The position numbers and the translations under genes are program-made. Below are positions 1-7,738 of a DNA stretch of 64,000 nucleotides, one piece after another. The DNA lies in NCBI GenBank assembly GCA_030750975.1, contig JASMHC010000009.1, positions 124,001 through 188,000 on the forward strand. Direction: 5' to 3'. This stretch comes from Paracoccaceae bacterium (GTDB lineage: Bacteria; Pseudomonadota; Alphaproteobacteria; Rhodobacterales; Rhodobacteraceae). Below the pieces are notes generated by a model. That model was given only the letters and a program-made list of their open reading frames with translations, was not told the origin of the DNA and did no database searches. Every line of letters starts with the position of its first letter. Position 1 is the stretch's first letter.

Positions 1-526
1 TTTTCGAACCGGTCAGCCTGTAACCGCTGTCGGTTTTTTCCGCGCGGGTTTTCATGCCGCCGGGATCGGAACCGGCATCCGGTTCGGTCAGGCCGAAACA
101 GCCGATCAACGCGCCGGAACACAAGCCGGGCAAGTATTTTTTGCGCTGCTCTTCGCTGCCATAGGCATAGATCGGATAGATCACCAGCGACGACTGCACC
201 GACATCATCGAGCGATATCCGCTGTCGATGCGCTCAATCTCGCGCGCGATCAACCCGTAGGAAACATAGCCGACCCCCAGCCCGCCATATTCCTCGGGGA
301 TCGTGACCCCCAGCAGGCCGGCGGCCCCCATCAGTCTGAACAGATCGGGATCGGCGGTTTCGTTCGCGTAGGCTTTGATCACCCGAGGTTGCAGCACGTC
401 CTGCGCAAACTGGCGGGCCGCGTCGCGCAACATGCGTTCATCCTCGGTCAGTTGGGATTCGAGGCGCAATGCGTCGTCCCAAGAAAAGGTGGACAGGTCG
501 GGGGCATCCTTTGCGCGAAGGGTCAT
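1..526 (-). CDS. gcdH: Glutaryl-CoA dehydrogenase, N-terminal part (runs off the left edge)
   Basis: Only the first 175 or so residues are in the window; the gene continues beyond base 1. The protein starts [16 protein letters not shown] and contains the acyl-CoA dehydrogenase signature [14 protein letters not shown], plus stretches typical of the glutaryl-CoA branch ([19 protein letters not shown]-like, read as [17 protein letters not shown]). Such FAD enzymes oxidise and decarboxylate glutaryl-CoA to crotonyl-CoA in lysine and tryptophan breakdown. The catalytic base lies in the missing C-terminus, so substrate class is inferred from the N-terminus alone. It is divergent from a LysR-family gene, a common arrangement for a pathway gene and its regulator. 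Confidence 0.85.
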   Translation of the reverse strand, partial: MTLRAKDAPDLSTFSWDDALRLESQLTEDERMLRDAARQFAQDVLQPRVIKAYANETADPDLFRLMGAAGLLGVTIPEEYGGLGVGYVSYGLIAREIERIDSGYRSMMSVQSSLVIYPIYAYGSEEQRKKYLPGLCSGALIGCFGLTEPDAGSDPGGMKTRAEKTDSGYRLTGSK

Positions 527-600
527 GGGCGGTCCTTTGGGGCTAAAATATCTGTCTTATGCGGCCATATAGGAATATGAACAGCAAAAAAATCGACTAT

Positions 601-629
601 TTGGAATAAATACATTACAAATTGGAATA
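601..629. promoter_or_regulatory. Direct repeat in the gcdH/LysR divergent promoter region
   Basis: The octamer TTGGAATA occurs at 601-608 and again at 622-629, 21 bp apart or two helical turns, in the AT-rich 104-bp spacer between the divergent gcdH and LysR genes. The second copy ends right before the LysR ATG and overlaps its ribosome-binding region. Helical phasing and position suit an autoregulatory operator, but binding is inferred only. Confidence 0.35.
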
Positions 630-630
630 G

Positions 631-1518
631 ATGAGCCGATCACGTCGACATATCCCGCCAAACGGCTGGCTGATGGCCTTTGAGGCTGTCGCCCGCCTTG
701 GCTCGGTGACGGCCGCCGCGCGGGAACTGGACCTGACCCAGGGGGCGGTCAGCCGACAGCTGAAAAAGCTCGAGGCGCTTTTGGGGGTGGAGCTGTTGCG
801 AAGATCGGGCCGTCAGGTGGTGCCGACACCGCAAGGGGCGCAGTATGCCGAACAGGTGCGTGGGGCGCTGAGCCAGATCAGCAACGCGACCATCGCCTTG
901 CAGGCCAACCCCGAGGGCGGGGCGCTTAATCTGGCGATCCTGCCCGCCTTCGGGGCGCATTGGCTGGCCCCGCGATTGCCCGAGTTTCTGCGCCAGCATC
1001 CGGGGATCACGATGAACATGGCGACGCGGATCGAACCGTTTGATTTCGCCGCCGAGGATTTCCACGGCGCGATCCATCACGGGACAGCGGACTGGCCCAA
1101 TGCCGGGGCGTTGAAACTGTGGGACGAAGAGGTGGTGCCGGTCATGGCGCCCGACCTTTATGAAAAGGGCATGGGGGCTGCGGATATCGCCGCCTTGCCC
1201 CGCATGCAATTGCAGACCCGGCGGTCGGTTTGGGGGCAATGGCTGGCGGCGCACGGGGTTGAGGCGGGCGAAGCGCCGGTCATGGTGGTGGACCAGTTTG
1301 CCACCATGCACAAGGCGGTTCAGGCCGGTTTGGGTGTGGGGCTTATGCCCACCTATCTTGTGGGTGCCGATCTGGCCGAAGGGCGGCTGGTGTCGCTGGC
1401 GGGCACCCAGCCGGTTCATGACGGCGCCTATTATCTGGTGTGGCCCGAGGGTGGTTCGGACTACCCTCCGCTGGTGGCCTTTCGCGAATGGCTGCGCGAT
1501 GAAAGTATCGGCCCTTAA
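631..1518 (+). CDS. LysR-family transcriptional regulator (GcvA/GcdR-like)
   Basis: A 295-residue LysR-type regulator. The winged helix-turn-helix covers about residues 12-71 (FEAVARLGSVTAAARELDLTQGAVSRQLKKLE), followed by a periplasmic-binding-like effector domain from about residue 95 to the end. Length is normal for the family. It is divergent from gcdH, so control of glutaryl-CoA or lysine degradation is a reasonable inference, but the effector cannot be read from the sequence. The ATG at 631 sits just after a TTGGAATA repeat that may be its own binding site. Confidence 0.9.
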   Translation: MSRSRRHIPPNGWLMAFEAVARLGSVTAAARELDLTQGAVSRQLKKLEALLGVELLRRSGRQVVPTPQGAQYAEQVRGALSQISNATIALQANPEGGALNLAILPAFGAHWLAPRLPEFLRQHPGITMNMATRIEPFDFAAEDFHGAIHHGTADWPNAGALKLWDEEVVPVMAPDLYEKGMGAADIAALPRMQLQTRRSVWGQWLAAHGVEAGEAPVMVVDQFATMHKAVQAGLGVGLMPTYLVGADLAEGRLVSLAGTQPVHDGAYYLVWPEGGSDYPPLVAFREWLRDESIGP

Positions 1519-1584
1519 ATCGGCGCACTTGTTGATTGTTGGCCGCGATTGGCCAATATCAGCGTTCAAACGCTGGAGAGACAG

Positions 1585-2559
1585 ATGAACCGTTTCGACG
1601 ATATTCCCGAAAAGGCACTTGGCTGGATACACGCGGGAAAGAACGTGGCCCTGGCGACGGTTGTGCAGACCTGGGGCAGTGCTCCGCGTCGGGTGGGGTC
1701 GATGATGGCGGTGTCCTCGGATGCCGAGATCGAGGGTTCGGTCTCGGGCGGCTGTGTCGAAGGGGCCGTGGCGGCCGAGGCGCTGGACGCGATCAGCGAT
1801 GGCCTGCCCCGGATGCTGGAATACGGGGTGTCGGATGGCGATGCTTTCGCCGTGGGTCTGGCATGCGGCGGAACGATCCGTATCTGGCTGGATCCGGTTT
1901 GCGCAAGCGGGATGGCCGTGCAGGATCTCGAGGTGATCGTTGACAGGCGGCAGGCGCGTGTGGCGGTTGGCTATCAGGTCAACACGGTAACGGGTGGGCG
2001 CGAAGTGATTGAGCCAAACATTTTCCCCGACAGGTTCCGGCTGGACCGGTCGGGGTTGCAAGAGGACGGTGAAACATTTGTGGCTGTCCACAACCCGCCG
2101 CTGCGGATGGTTGTGGTGGGGGCGGTGCATATTGCGCAAGCCTTGGTGCCGATGGCGCGGCTGGTTGGATATGACCCGATTGTCGTTGACCCGCGCGAGG
2201 CTTTCGCAACCCAATCGCGGTTTCCCGGCGAGCGGCTGATCCTTGATTGGCCGGACGAGGCTTTGCAGGCGATCGGGCTGGATGCCCGCACGGCGGTGGT
2301 TCTATTGACCCATGACCCCAAGCTGGACGATCCGGCGATCCATGCGGCGCTGGCTTCGGATGTGTTTTATATCGGTGCGCTGGGATCAGTCCGCACCCAT
2401 GCAAAACGGCGTGAGCGGTTGCGAAAGGGCGGTTTTTCCGACAGCGCCATCGGACGTATTCACGGGCCGGTGGGGCTGGATATCGGGTCAAGCGGGCCGT
2501 CGGAAATTGCCCTGTCGATCCTTGCCGAGGTGACGGCGGTTCTAAGGGCGGCGCAATGA
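1585..2559 (+). CDS. XdhC/CoxI-family molybdenum cofactor maturation protein
   Basis: A 324-residue protein with the N-terminal XdhC_CoxI domain (ATVVQTWGSAPRRVGSMMAV, then SGGCVEGAV and ACGGTIRIWL) and a C-terminal Rossmann-type XdhC_C domain (VVVGAVHIAQAL, YIGALGSVRTHAKRRERL). Family members bind molybdopterin cofactor and help insert its sulfurated form into xanthine dehydrogenase-type enzymes. The ATG at 1585 follows GGAGAG with 5 nt spacing, preferred over an in-frame ATG at 1549 without a binding site. Its stop overlaps the next gene by 4 bp. No molybdoenzyme structural gene is adjacent, so its client is unknown. Confidence 0.88.
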   Translation: MNRFDDIPEKALGWIHAGKNVALATVVQTWGSAPRRVGSMMAVSSDAEIEGSVSGGCVEGAVAAEALDAISDGLPRMLEYGVSDGDAFAVGLACGGTIRIWLDPVCASGMAVQDLEVIVDRRQARVAVGYQVNTVTGGREVIEPNIFPDRFRLDRSGLQEDGETFVAVHNPPLRMVVVGAVHIAQALVPMARLVGYDPIVVDPREAFATQSRFPGERLILDWPDEALQAIGLDARTAVVLLTHDPKLDDPAIHAALASDVFYIGALGSVRTHAKRRERLRKGGFSDSAIGRIHGPVGLDIGSSGPSEIALSILAEVTAVLRAAQ

Positions 2560-3551
2560 AGTTCGGAGCGGTTCCGGTAGAACAGGCGCTGGGGGCGATC
2601 CTTGCCCATTCGGTGCAGTTGACGGGCGGGCGTCTGCGCAAGGGGGCGGTTGTGTCAAAATCGGACCAGTCCGCGCTGATGAACGACGGCGTGACCGAAA
2701 TCGTCGTCGCCCGACTTGAGGCGGATGATCTGGCTGAGAATGACGCGGCAGAGCGGCTGGCCTCGGCCATTGCCGATCCCGGAAAGAAGGGTCTGAGCGC
2801 CACCAATGCCTTTACCGGCCGTGTCAACCTGCGGGCCGAGATTGCCGGGGTGGTGCGGGTGGATGCCGACAGTATCCGGGCGTTCAATTCGGTCAATCCG
2901 ATGATCACCATCGCGACCGTGCCCGATTACCATTTGGCCGATGCGCGCACGATGCTGGCCACGATCAAGATCATCTCGTTCGGGGTTCCCTCAAAGGATG
3001 TCGAAGCCGCGCGGCTGCATCTGGCCGAGGCGATCCGGATACGGCAACCGGTCGTGAGAAACGCAAGTTTGATCGTGACCGAAATCCCCGGCGTGGCATC
3101 CGCCAAAGGGATCGAGGCGATCAAACAGCGGCTTGTGCGTTGGGGTGTTGCGCTGGATCACGTCGTGTTCTGTGCGCACCGGCAGGATGCGTTGGAAGAG
3201 GCATTGGCGGGCGTCTCGTCCGAGCTTGTGTTGATTCTGACCGGTTCGGCCACGTCGGATATCGCCGATGTGGCCCCGGCTTCGGTGGTGGGTGCGGGGG
3301 GGCGGATCGAGCGTTTTGGCATGCCGGTCGATCCCGGCAATCTGCTGTTCCTGGGGGTGATCAACGACGCGCCGGTGATCGGATTGCCCGGATGTGCCCG
3401 CTCACCGGCGCTGAACGGGACCGATTGGGTGCTGGCCCGCGTCGCCTGCGGGGTCGGGGTGTCGGCCAGCGATATCTCGGATATGGGGGTTGGCGGGCTG
3501 CTGAAGGAAATCCCGACACGGCCCCAGCCCCGGTCACGTCACGGCAAATGA
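2556..3551 (+). CDS. Molybdopterin-binding (MoCF_biosynth/MoeA-like domain) protein
   Basis: A 331-residue protein overlapping the XdhC-like gene by ATGA, so translation is probably coupled. The C-terminal half (about 170-310) resembles the MogA/MoeA molybdopterin-binding fold: LILTGSATSDIADVAPASVV, then RFGMPVDPGNLLFLG and VIGLPGCARSPALNG. The N-terminal half is less clear and resembles proteins found beside XdhC in Rhodobacterales. A role in molybdenum cofactor handling with its neighbour is inferred; it lacks the full domain set of MoeA, so it is not called moeA. Confidence 0.82.
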   Translation: MKFGAVPVEQALGAILAHSVQLTGGRLRKGAVVSKSDQSALMNDGVTEIVVARLEADDLAENDAAERLASAIADPGKKGLSATNAFTGRVNLRAEIAGVVRVDADSIRAFNSVNPMITIATVPDYHLADARTMLATIKIISFGVPSKDVEAARLHLAEAIRIRQPVVRNASLIVTEIPGVASAKGIEAIKQRLVRWGVALDHVVFCAHRQDALEEALAGVSSELVLILTGSATSDIADVAPASVVGAGGRIERFGMPVDPGNLLFLGVINDAPVIGLPGCARSPALNGTDWVLARVACGVGVSASDISDMGVGGLLKEIPTRPQPRSRHGK

Positions 3552-3554
3552 AAA

Positions 3555-3575
3555 CGCCGCCCAAAGGGGGCGGCG
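3555..3575 (-). terminator. Intrinsic terminator of infC
   Basis: An 8-bp GC stem (CGCCGCCC at 3555-3562 pairing with GGGCGGCG at 3568-3575) is followed on the minus strand by TTTT. It lies 25 bp after the infC stop. On the plus strand the stem is not followed by a T-run, so it mainly serves infC; it may also act as a barrier between the convergent genes. Confidence 0.75.
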
Positions 3576-3600
3576 CTGTCAAAAAATCGTGGGGCAAAGC

Positions 3601-4146
3601 TTACTTTGGCAGCGGCCCGATCATCATCACCATCTGGCGGCCTTCCATCTTCGGCATGTTTTCAACCTTGCCGATTTCGGTGATATCCGCCGCCACACGT
3701 TCAAGCAATTCGCGCCCCAGATTGGTATGCGCCATTTCGCGGCCACGGAAGCGCAGGGTGACTTTTACCTTGTCGCCCTTTTCAAGGAACTTCACCACGT
3801 TGCGCATTTTGACATCATAGTCATGGGTGTCGGTGTTCGGGCGGAACTTGACCTCTTTAACCTCGATGACCTTCTGCTTCTTGCGGGCCTCGGATTCGCG
3901 TTTTTGCTGTTCATATTTGAACTTGCCGAAATCCATGATCTTGCAAACCGGCGGGTTCGCGTTGGGCGAGATTTCCACAAGGTCCAGTCCGGCATCTTCG
4001 GCCATTTGCATGCCTTTTGCGGGGTGGACAACTCCGACGTTTTCGCCGTCGGCGCCGATCAGGCGGATTTCCGGTGCACGGATACGATCATTGACGCGGG
4101 GTCCGGTATCGCGCTGTGGTGGCGCGTTATGAGGTCTGCGGGCTAT
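3601..4146 (-). CDS. infC: Translation initiation factor IF-3, AUA start codon
   Basis: IF-3 binds the 30S subunit, blocks premature 50S joining and proofreads the initiator codon. The reading frame carries the whole conserved protein: residues 2-10 ARRPHNAPP, then [16 protein letters not shown], the IF3_N domain, [15 protein letters not shown], and the C-terminal domain ending MMIGPLPK. Between the in-frame TAA at 4161-4159 and Met46 there is no ATG, GTG or TTG, yet the conserved N-terminus is all in frame. The only sensible start is ATA at 4146-4144, preceded by AGGAAC at about 7 nt. Non-canonical infC starts (AUU in E. coli) allow IF-3 to repress its own translation; AUA should act the same way. 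Total 181 residues. Confidence 0.95.
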   Translation of the reverse strand: MARRPHNAPPQRDTGPRVNDRIRAPEIRLIGADGENVGVVHPAKGMQMAEDAGLDLVEISPNANPPVCKIMDFGKFKYEQQKRESEARKKQKVIEVKEVKFRPNTDTHDYDVKMRNVVKFLEKGDKVKVTLRFRGREMAHTNLGRELLERVAADITEIGKVENMPKMEGRQMVMMIGPLPK

Positions 4147-4418
4147 GGTTTTGTTCCTTTAATTGTTGAAAAACCTGTGGATGCGCAAAGTAAACGCGCC
4201 AAACGGGCAGCGCAAGGCGCAAAGCTTGGGAAAACAGGCGTTTTCGTGGAAATGTTGCCATGCAGCATTAAGGAATGATTTACATTCCGCGCCAATCGTC
4301 GAAGCGGGCCGGTCAGACGGGCGTAAGGGTATCACCTTGGTTGCCGGAAATATCGATGCAGTGATCAGCGGCGGCGAACGGGAGGGTTCGGGAAACGCCT
4401 GCCGCCGCCGGAAAAGCC

Positions 4419-5102
4419 TTAGGGCTGAGGCCTGTCATGGCCTTTGCTGCGTCGCAGGGCTTTCAGCAATTTCGGTATGTCAGCGGGGCCAAAAACCGAT
4501 CCGTCGGGCGTATCGGAAAGGGCGGTGTCGACCATCACCCAGGCCAGATCATCGGCGGTGGTGCCAATAAACGGCAGCAGGCGGAACGCAAGCTTGCCCA
4601 TGGTGTCGCCAAACCCTTTGTGGTTTTCGGGCCGGGTCGGGACGATCAGACCCGGGCGAAAGGCGATTTTCACCGGAAAACCGCTGGCAAACAGGGCGTT
4701 TTCAGCGCGGCCTTTGGTGTTCAGCGCCTTGTACCAGCTTTTGCCATTGGGTGCCGCGCCGGATGCCGAGAAATGGCAAACCCGGGCGTTCGGGCTGGCC
4801 TTGGCCAGGGCTGCCAATGTTGTTTCAAGATAGGTGACGGTTATGGTCTCATAGGTTGCGGCATCGACCTTGTGGGCATAGGTCGCGATGCAGTGAAACA
4901 GGATGTCCGCCCCCTGCATCGCGGCTTCCAGACCTTCGGATGTGCCAAAGTCGGCAGTTTGAATTTCGGTCAGTTTGGCATGGCTCAGACCGGTGGAGCG
5001 GCGCGAGATTGATGTGACTTTGGTGATGCGGTTGTCGGACAGAAGCGCCCGAAGCACCGAGCCTCCGACCATTCCGGTGCCGCCGGTTAGAACTGCGTGC
5101 AT
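4419..5102 (-). CDS. NAD(P)-binding Rossmann-fold protein (NmrA/SDR-like)
   Basis: A 227-residue atypical short-chain dehydrogenase-like protein. It starts MHAVLTGGTGMVGGSVLRALL, with the GxxGxxG dinucleotide motif at residues 7-13, and keeps LFHCIATYA and VCHFSASGAAPNGKSWY. It resembles NAD(P)H-binding 'HTATIP2/YbjT-like' reductases; substrate is unknown. The ATG at 5102 is preceded by GGGGAA at about 6 nt. An upstream in-frame start at 5162 would add 20 residues not matching the family. A 44-bp palindromic repeat lies about 100 bp upstream. Confidence 0.8.
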   Translation of the reverse strand: MHAVLTGGTGMVGGSVLRALLSDNRITKVTSISRRSTGLSHAKLTEIQTADFGTSEGLEAAMQGADILFHCIATYAHKVDAATYETITVTYLETTLAALAKASPNARVCHFSASGAAPNGKSWYKALNTKGRAENALFASGFPVKIAFRPGLIVPTRPENHKGFGDTMGKLAFRLLPFIGTTADDLAWVMVDTALSDTPDGSVFGPADIPKLLKALRRSKGHDRPQP

Positions 5103-5202
5103 GAGGTTCCCCGTTTGCGCGTTTGCGTCAAGCGAAAGCGTTTCGACAAATTGTTGTTGCACAACAATGTGGCAAAACGCGCGATACTTAAAGGCGTTGC
5201 GG

Positions 5203-5246
5203 GCGTTTCGGACTCAACTTCGCGTCTCAAGTTAATCACGAAACGC
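5203..5246. repeat. 44-bp double-stem palindromic repeat, copy 1
   Basis: Outer arms GCGTTTCG (5203-5210) and CGAAACGC (5239-5246) enclose inner arms CAACTT (5215-5220) and AAGTTA with the loop CGCGTCTC (5221-5228). The same architecture and nearly the same bases recur at 46209-46252, 49229-49271 and 56753-56796. All four copies are intergenic. Confidence 0.85.
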
Positions 5247-5629
5247 TTGACGGACTGGCAGGTGGGTTTCAAGGGGTATCGCCCCACTCAGAGACAATCT
5301 CTGGCAGGGTGGAACGCTTTAGGGTTTGTATGATCCATCTGGAAAAGTGGCGGGCCCGCCTGTTGGCGTAAGTGTCCTCACCAAGCGCAAGGTTTCCCCT
5401 GCACCCTCCGGGTGGTCTGTGGGGGTCTCGGTGGCGTTTTCCGGAGTCTTCCGGAAAATGCACGGAGCCACTTTTTGTCGACGGGAAGGTTTTCTCAATC
5501 AAGGGTTAAGAAAGGGTAGGGTGAGCGTTCGCTGCACAGCACGCCCCGGCCTTTGAGCCGGGGTTTCGACTGGTGCGAGCGGCCCCGGGTCAAGTCCGGG
5601 GCGTGAGTGAGGTTTGGCCTGCGGACGGG
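5247..5629. other. 383-bp spacer without a convincing gene; structured, possible ncRNA
   Basis: No reading frame here has a believable start, codon pattern or recognisable product. The stretch is rich in hairpins: a 9-bp perfect stem TTTTCCGGA/TCCGGAAAA with extension at 5434-5461, a CACCC/GGGTG hairpin near 5403-5414, and two GC-rich palindromes, CCCCGGC/GCCGGGG at 5544-5563 and CCCCGG/CCGGGG at 5583-5601. The first part may be a small RNA; I could not match it to 6S, SRP, tmRNA or RNase P RNA. The two GC palindromes lie beyond the 3' end of fpr. Confidence 0.4.
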
Positions 5630-6490
5630 TTAATCCAAAAACGCTTTCTCAACCACATAGGTTTTCGGATCGCTGTTCGCGCCTTCCTCAAGCCCGTAGC
5701 CTTCCAGCATCTCCTTGATTTCAAGGTTGAAGGCCAGATTGCCGCAAACCATCGCCCGGTCTTCTTGCGCGTTGATGGGCGACACGCCGAGATCTTCGAA
5801 GGCTTCGCCCGAGCGCATCAGATCAGTGATGCGTCCCATTTTCCGGCTCGGTTCGCGGGTGGTGGTAGGGTAGTATTTGATCTTCTTCCAAAAGCCTTCG
5901 CCGATCACTTCGTTCAAAAGCTCATCGTCTTTCAGCGCGTCGATCAGATCCCGGCCATAGGTCAGCTCGCCAACCTCGCGGCAGGTATGGGTGATGATGA
6001 CCTCGTCATAATCCTCGTATGTCTGCGGTTCGCGCAGCAGCGAGGCGAAAGGCGCAAAGCCGGTGCCGGTGGCAAAGAACCAGATGCGTTTTCCGGGCAG
6101 CAGGGCGTCATGCACCAGGGTGCCAACCGGTTTGGGGCGCAGGATCACCTCGTCCCCCGGCTGGATGTGCTGGAGCTTTGAGGTAAGCGGGCCGTCCTGT
6201 ACCTTGATCGAGTAGAACTCAAGCTCTTCGTCCCATGAAGGGGATGCGATGGAATAGGCCCGCAGCAATGGCTTTTGCTTGCCGGTGTCCGGGTGCGGAT
6301 CACCCATCAAACCGATCATCACAAACTCGCCCGAGCGGAAACGCAGGCTGGCGGGGCGGGTGCACTTAAACGAAAACAGCCGGTCGGTATAGTGCTTTAC
6401 TTCGGTCACGGTTTGCGCGTCGGGCAATGCCGGTGCTTTCGGGACGGGGGTCGCTTGGGCTTGGGTCACAGGGGTTTGCTCGGTCATCAT
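5630..6490 (-). CDS. fpr: Ferredoxin--NADP reductase
   Basis: A 286-residue FAD-dependent ferredoxin/flavodoxin-NADP reductase. The FAD-binding barrel spans about residues 25-130 (RFRSGEFVMIGL, RAYSIASPSWDE) and the NADP domain about 135-286 (FATGTGFAPFASLL, the C-terminal KTYVVEKAFLD). It probably supplies or balances electrons for the cys operon directly upstream, since sulfite reduction needs six electrons. It reads from tandem ATGATG at 6490. A hairpin followed by five T residues lies directly before this start (see separate entry), so its expression may be partly uncoupled from the cys genes. Confidence 0.93.
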   Translation of the reverse strand: MMTEQTPVTQAQATPVPKAPALPDAQTVTEVKHYTDRLFSFKCTRPASLRFRSGEFVMIGLMGDPHPDTGKQKPLLRAYSIASPSWDEELEFYSIKVQDGPLTSKLQHIQPGDEVILRPKPVGTLVHDALLPGKRIWFFATGTGFAPFASLLREPQTYEDYDEVIITHTCREVGELTYGRDLIDALKDDELLNEVIGEGFWKKIKYYPTTTREPSRKMGRITDLMRSGEAFEDLGVSPINAQEDRAMVCGNLAFNLEIKEMLEGYGLEEGANSDPKTYVVEKAFLD

Positions 6491-6512
6491 AAAAACAGGG
6501 GCCGTGGCCCCT
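6488..6512 (-). terminator. Terminator-like hairpin immediately before the fpr start codon
   Basis: On the minus strand a stem AGGGGCC/GGCCCCT (6512-6497, loop of two bases) is followed by GTTTTT and then the fpr ATG. This is the layout of an intrinsic terminator at the end of the cys operon, but it occupies the fpr leader and leaves no ordinary ribosome binding site. It could act as terminator, attenuator or RNA-processing signal. Confidence 0.55.
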
Positions 6513-6587
6513 CACCTATTCGTCTGGGATGGGGAGTTAAAGGGGTATTCTGATTGCGTCTTTGATATATCGCAAATTCTGGATGTA

Positions 6588-6995
6588 TCAGCCCCGAAGG
6601 CGGGACTGATAATCATGCGATTGCCAACGGGCGCGGAACAGCCATTGATCAACGGGCTGGCGGGCGGCCAGATCCGTGCTGATTTCCACTTCGTCAAAGC
6701 CGCAGCGGCGGGCCATGGCGTATTGATCTGCGATCACATGGCCACGTGCGCGCAGCCGTCCGCGATACCCCATCAGCCGCAATTGGCGGGCGATGGTAAA
6801 GCCGCGGCCATCCGCGAAGCTTGGGAAATCCACGCGGATGATGCCCACGCCGTCCAGCTGTCCGGCAAGGCTGGCCGGATCGATGTCAGATGGCACATCC
6901 AGCGCGACCACATCATTTGCGGCTTCGCCCAACCGGGTGAAACCGTGCGTCCAGTCATCGGCTGCAAAGCCGCTATCGGTTACGATCACGCTCAT
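6588..6995 (-). CDS. DUF934 protein of the sulfate assimilation operon
   Basis: A 135-residue cytosolic protein of the DUF934 family, recognised by FPSFADGRGFTIARQLR and RGHVIADQYAMARRCGFDEVE. The family nearly always lies beside cysH and cysI in proteobacteria and is presumed to serve the oxidoreductase steps of assimilatory sulfate reduction; its biochemical role is not established. It overlaps cysH by the ATGA motif (6992-6995), which implies translational coupling. Confidence 0.88.
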   Translation of the reverse strand: MSVIVTDSGFAADDWTHGFTRLGEAANDVVALDVPSDIDPASLAGQLDGVGIIRVDFPSFADGRGFTIARQLRLMGYRGRLRARGHVIADQYAMARRCGFDEVEISTDLAARQPVDQWLFRARWQSHDYQSRLRG

Positions 6996-7738
6996 GATGC
7001 AAATCCGTTCTGCTGCAATTTTCCGTTGTCAAAGTGAATGCCACATTCGGTTTTCTGCTGACCCTGCCAGCGGCCCGACCGCGGGTCGCTTCCATCGGTC
7101 ACGGCATTGGTGCAAGGGGCGCAGCCGATCGACGGATAGCCCTTTTCGACCATCGGGTGCTTGGGCAGATCGTTGTCGCTCATGTAGGTGCGAATATCCT
7201 GCGGCGTCCAGTGGGCCAGCGGATTGATCTTGATCCGGCCCGTGCCGGTTTCGGCCTCGAAAAATGCAAGCTTGGCCCGTGTGCCCGACTGAAACCGTTT
7301 GCGGCCGGTGATCCAGCCGTCAAACCCGTCCAGAGCGGCATGCAGGGGCCGCGCCTTGCGCAGAGCGCAGCAGGCCTCGACATCGGTCTTGTGCAGCGTG
7401 CCATGCGGATCCCGCGCCGCGACTTCGTGTTCGTCGGGGCGAATGATGCGGACATTCCACAAGCCGAGATGTTCGGTCAGGTCCGCCTGATACTTCATCG
7501 TCTCGTAAAACAGCATCTGGGTGTCGATGAACAACACCGGCGTGCCCTTGTCGATTTGGGCAAGCATGTGCAGCAGCACCACCGATTCGGCCCCAAAGCT
7601 CGAGACCAGCGCCAACCGGCCGGTCAGCGGTGTTTCCAGCGCACCGGCAAGAACTTCTGCCGCCGATTTGTCGCTGTAGTTGCTGTTCAGATCGGCCACT
7701 CGGTCCGACAATTGATGGGCAAGAAGATCACGCGGCAT
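6992..7738 (-). CDS. cysH: Phosphoadenylyl/adenylyl-sulfate reductase (thioredoxin-dependent)
   Basis: A 248-residue CysH. The PP-loop-like site is SSFGAESVV at 46-54. Four cysteines for a [4Fe-4S] cluster are present: CC at 123-124 and C206/C209 in GCAPCT. The catalytic cysteine is C232 in the C-terminal ECGIH. The Fe-S ligand set marks the bacterial assimilatory type that prefers adenylyl sulfate (APS) over PAPS. It makes sulfite for cysI, whose 3' end it overlaps by 11 bp. Confidence 0.95.
   Translation of the reverse strand: MPRDLLAHQLSDRVADLNSNYSDKSAAEVLAGALETPLTGRLALVSSFGAESVVLLHMLAQIDKGTPVLFIDTQMLFYETMKYQADLTEHLGLWNVRIIRPDEHEVAARDPHGTLHKTDVEACCALRKARPLHAALDGFDGWITGRKRFQSGTRAKLAFFEAETGTGRIKINPLAHWTPQDIRTYMSDNDLPKHPMVEKGYPSIGCAPCTNAVTDGSDPRSGRWQGQQKTECGIHFDNGKLQQNGFAS

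Noticed and set aside
640-2214. A 524-residue minus-strand frame opposite the LysR and XdhC-like genes
   Set aside because: It lies wholly antisense to two well-supported genes, has low-complexity histidine/arginine/proline-rich composition, and matches no family.
5269-5556. Two overlapping frames of 76-77 residues in the spacer between the NAD(P)-binding gene and fpr
   Set aside because: Neither has a plausible start or family; hairpins dominate the sequence, so a non-coding explanation fits better.
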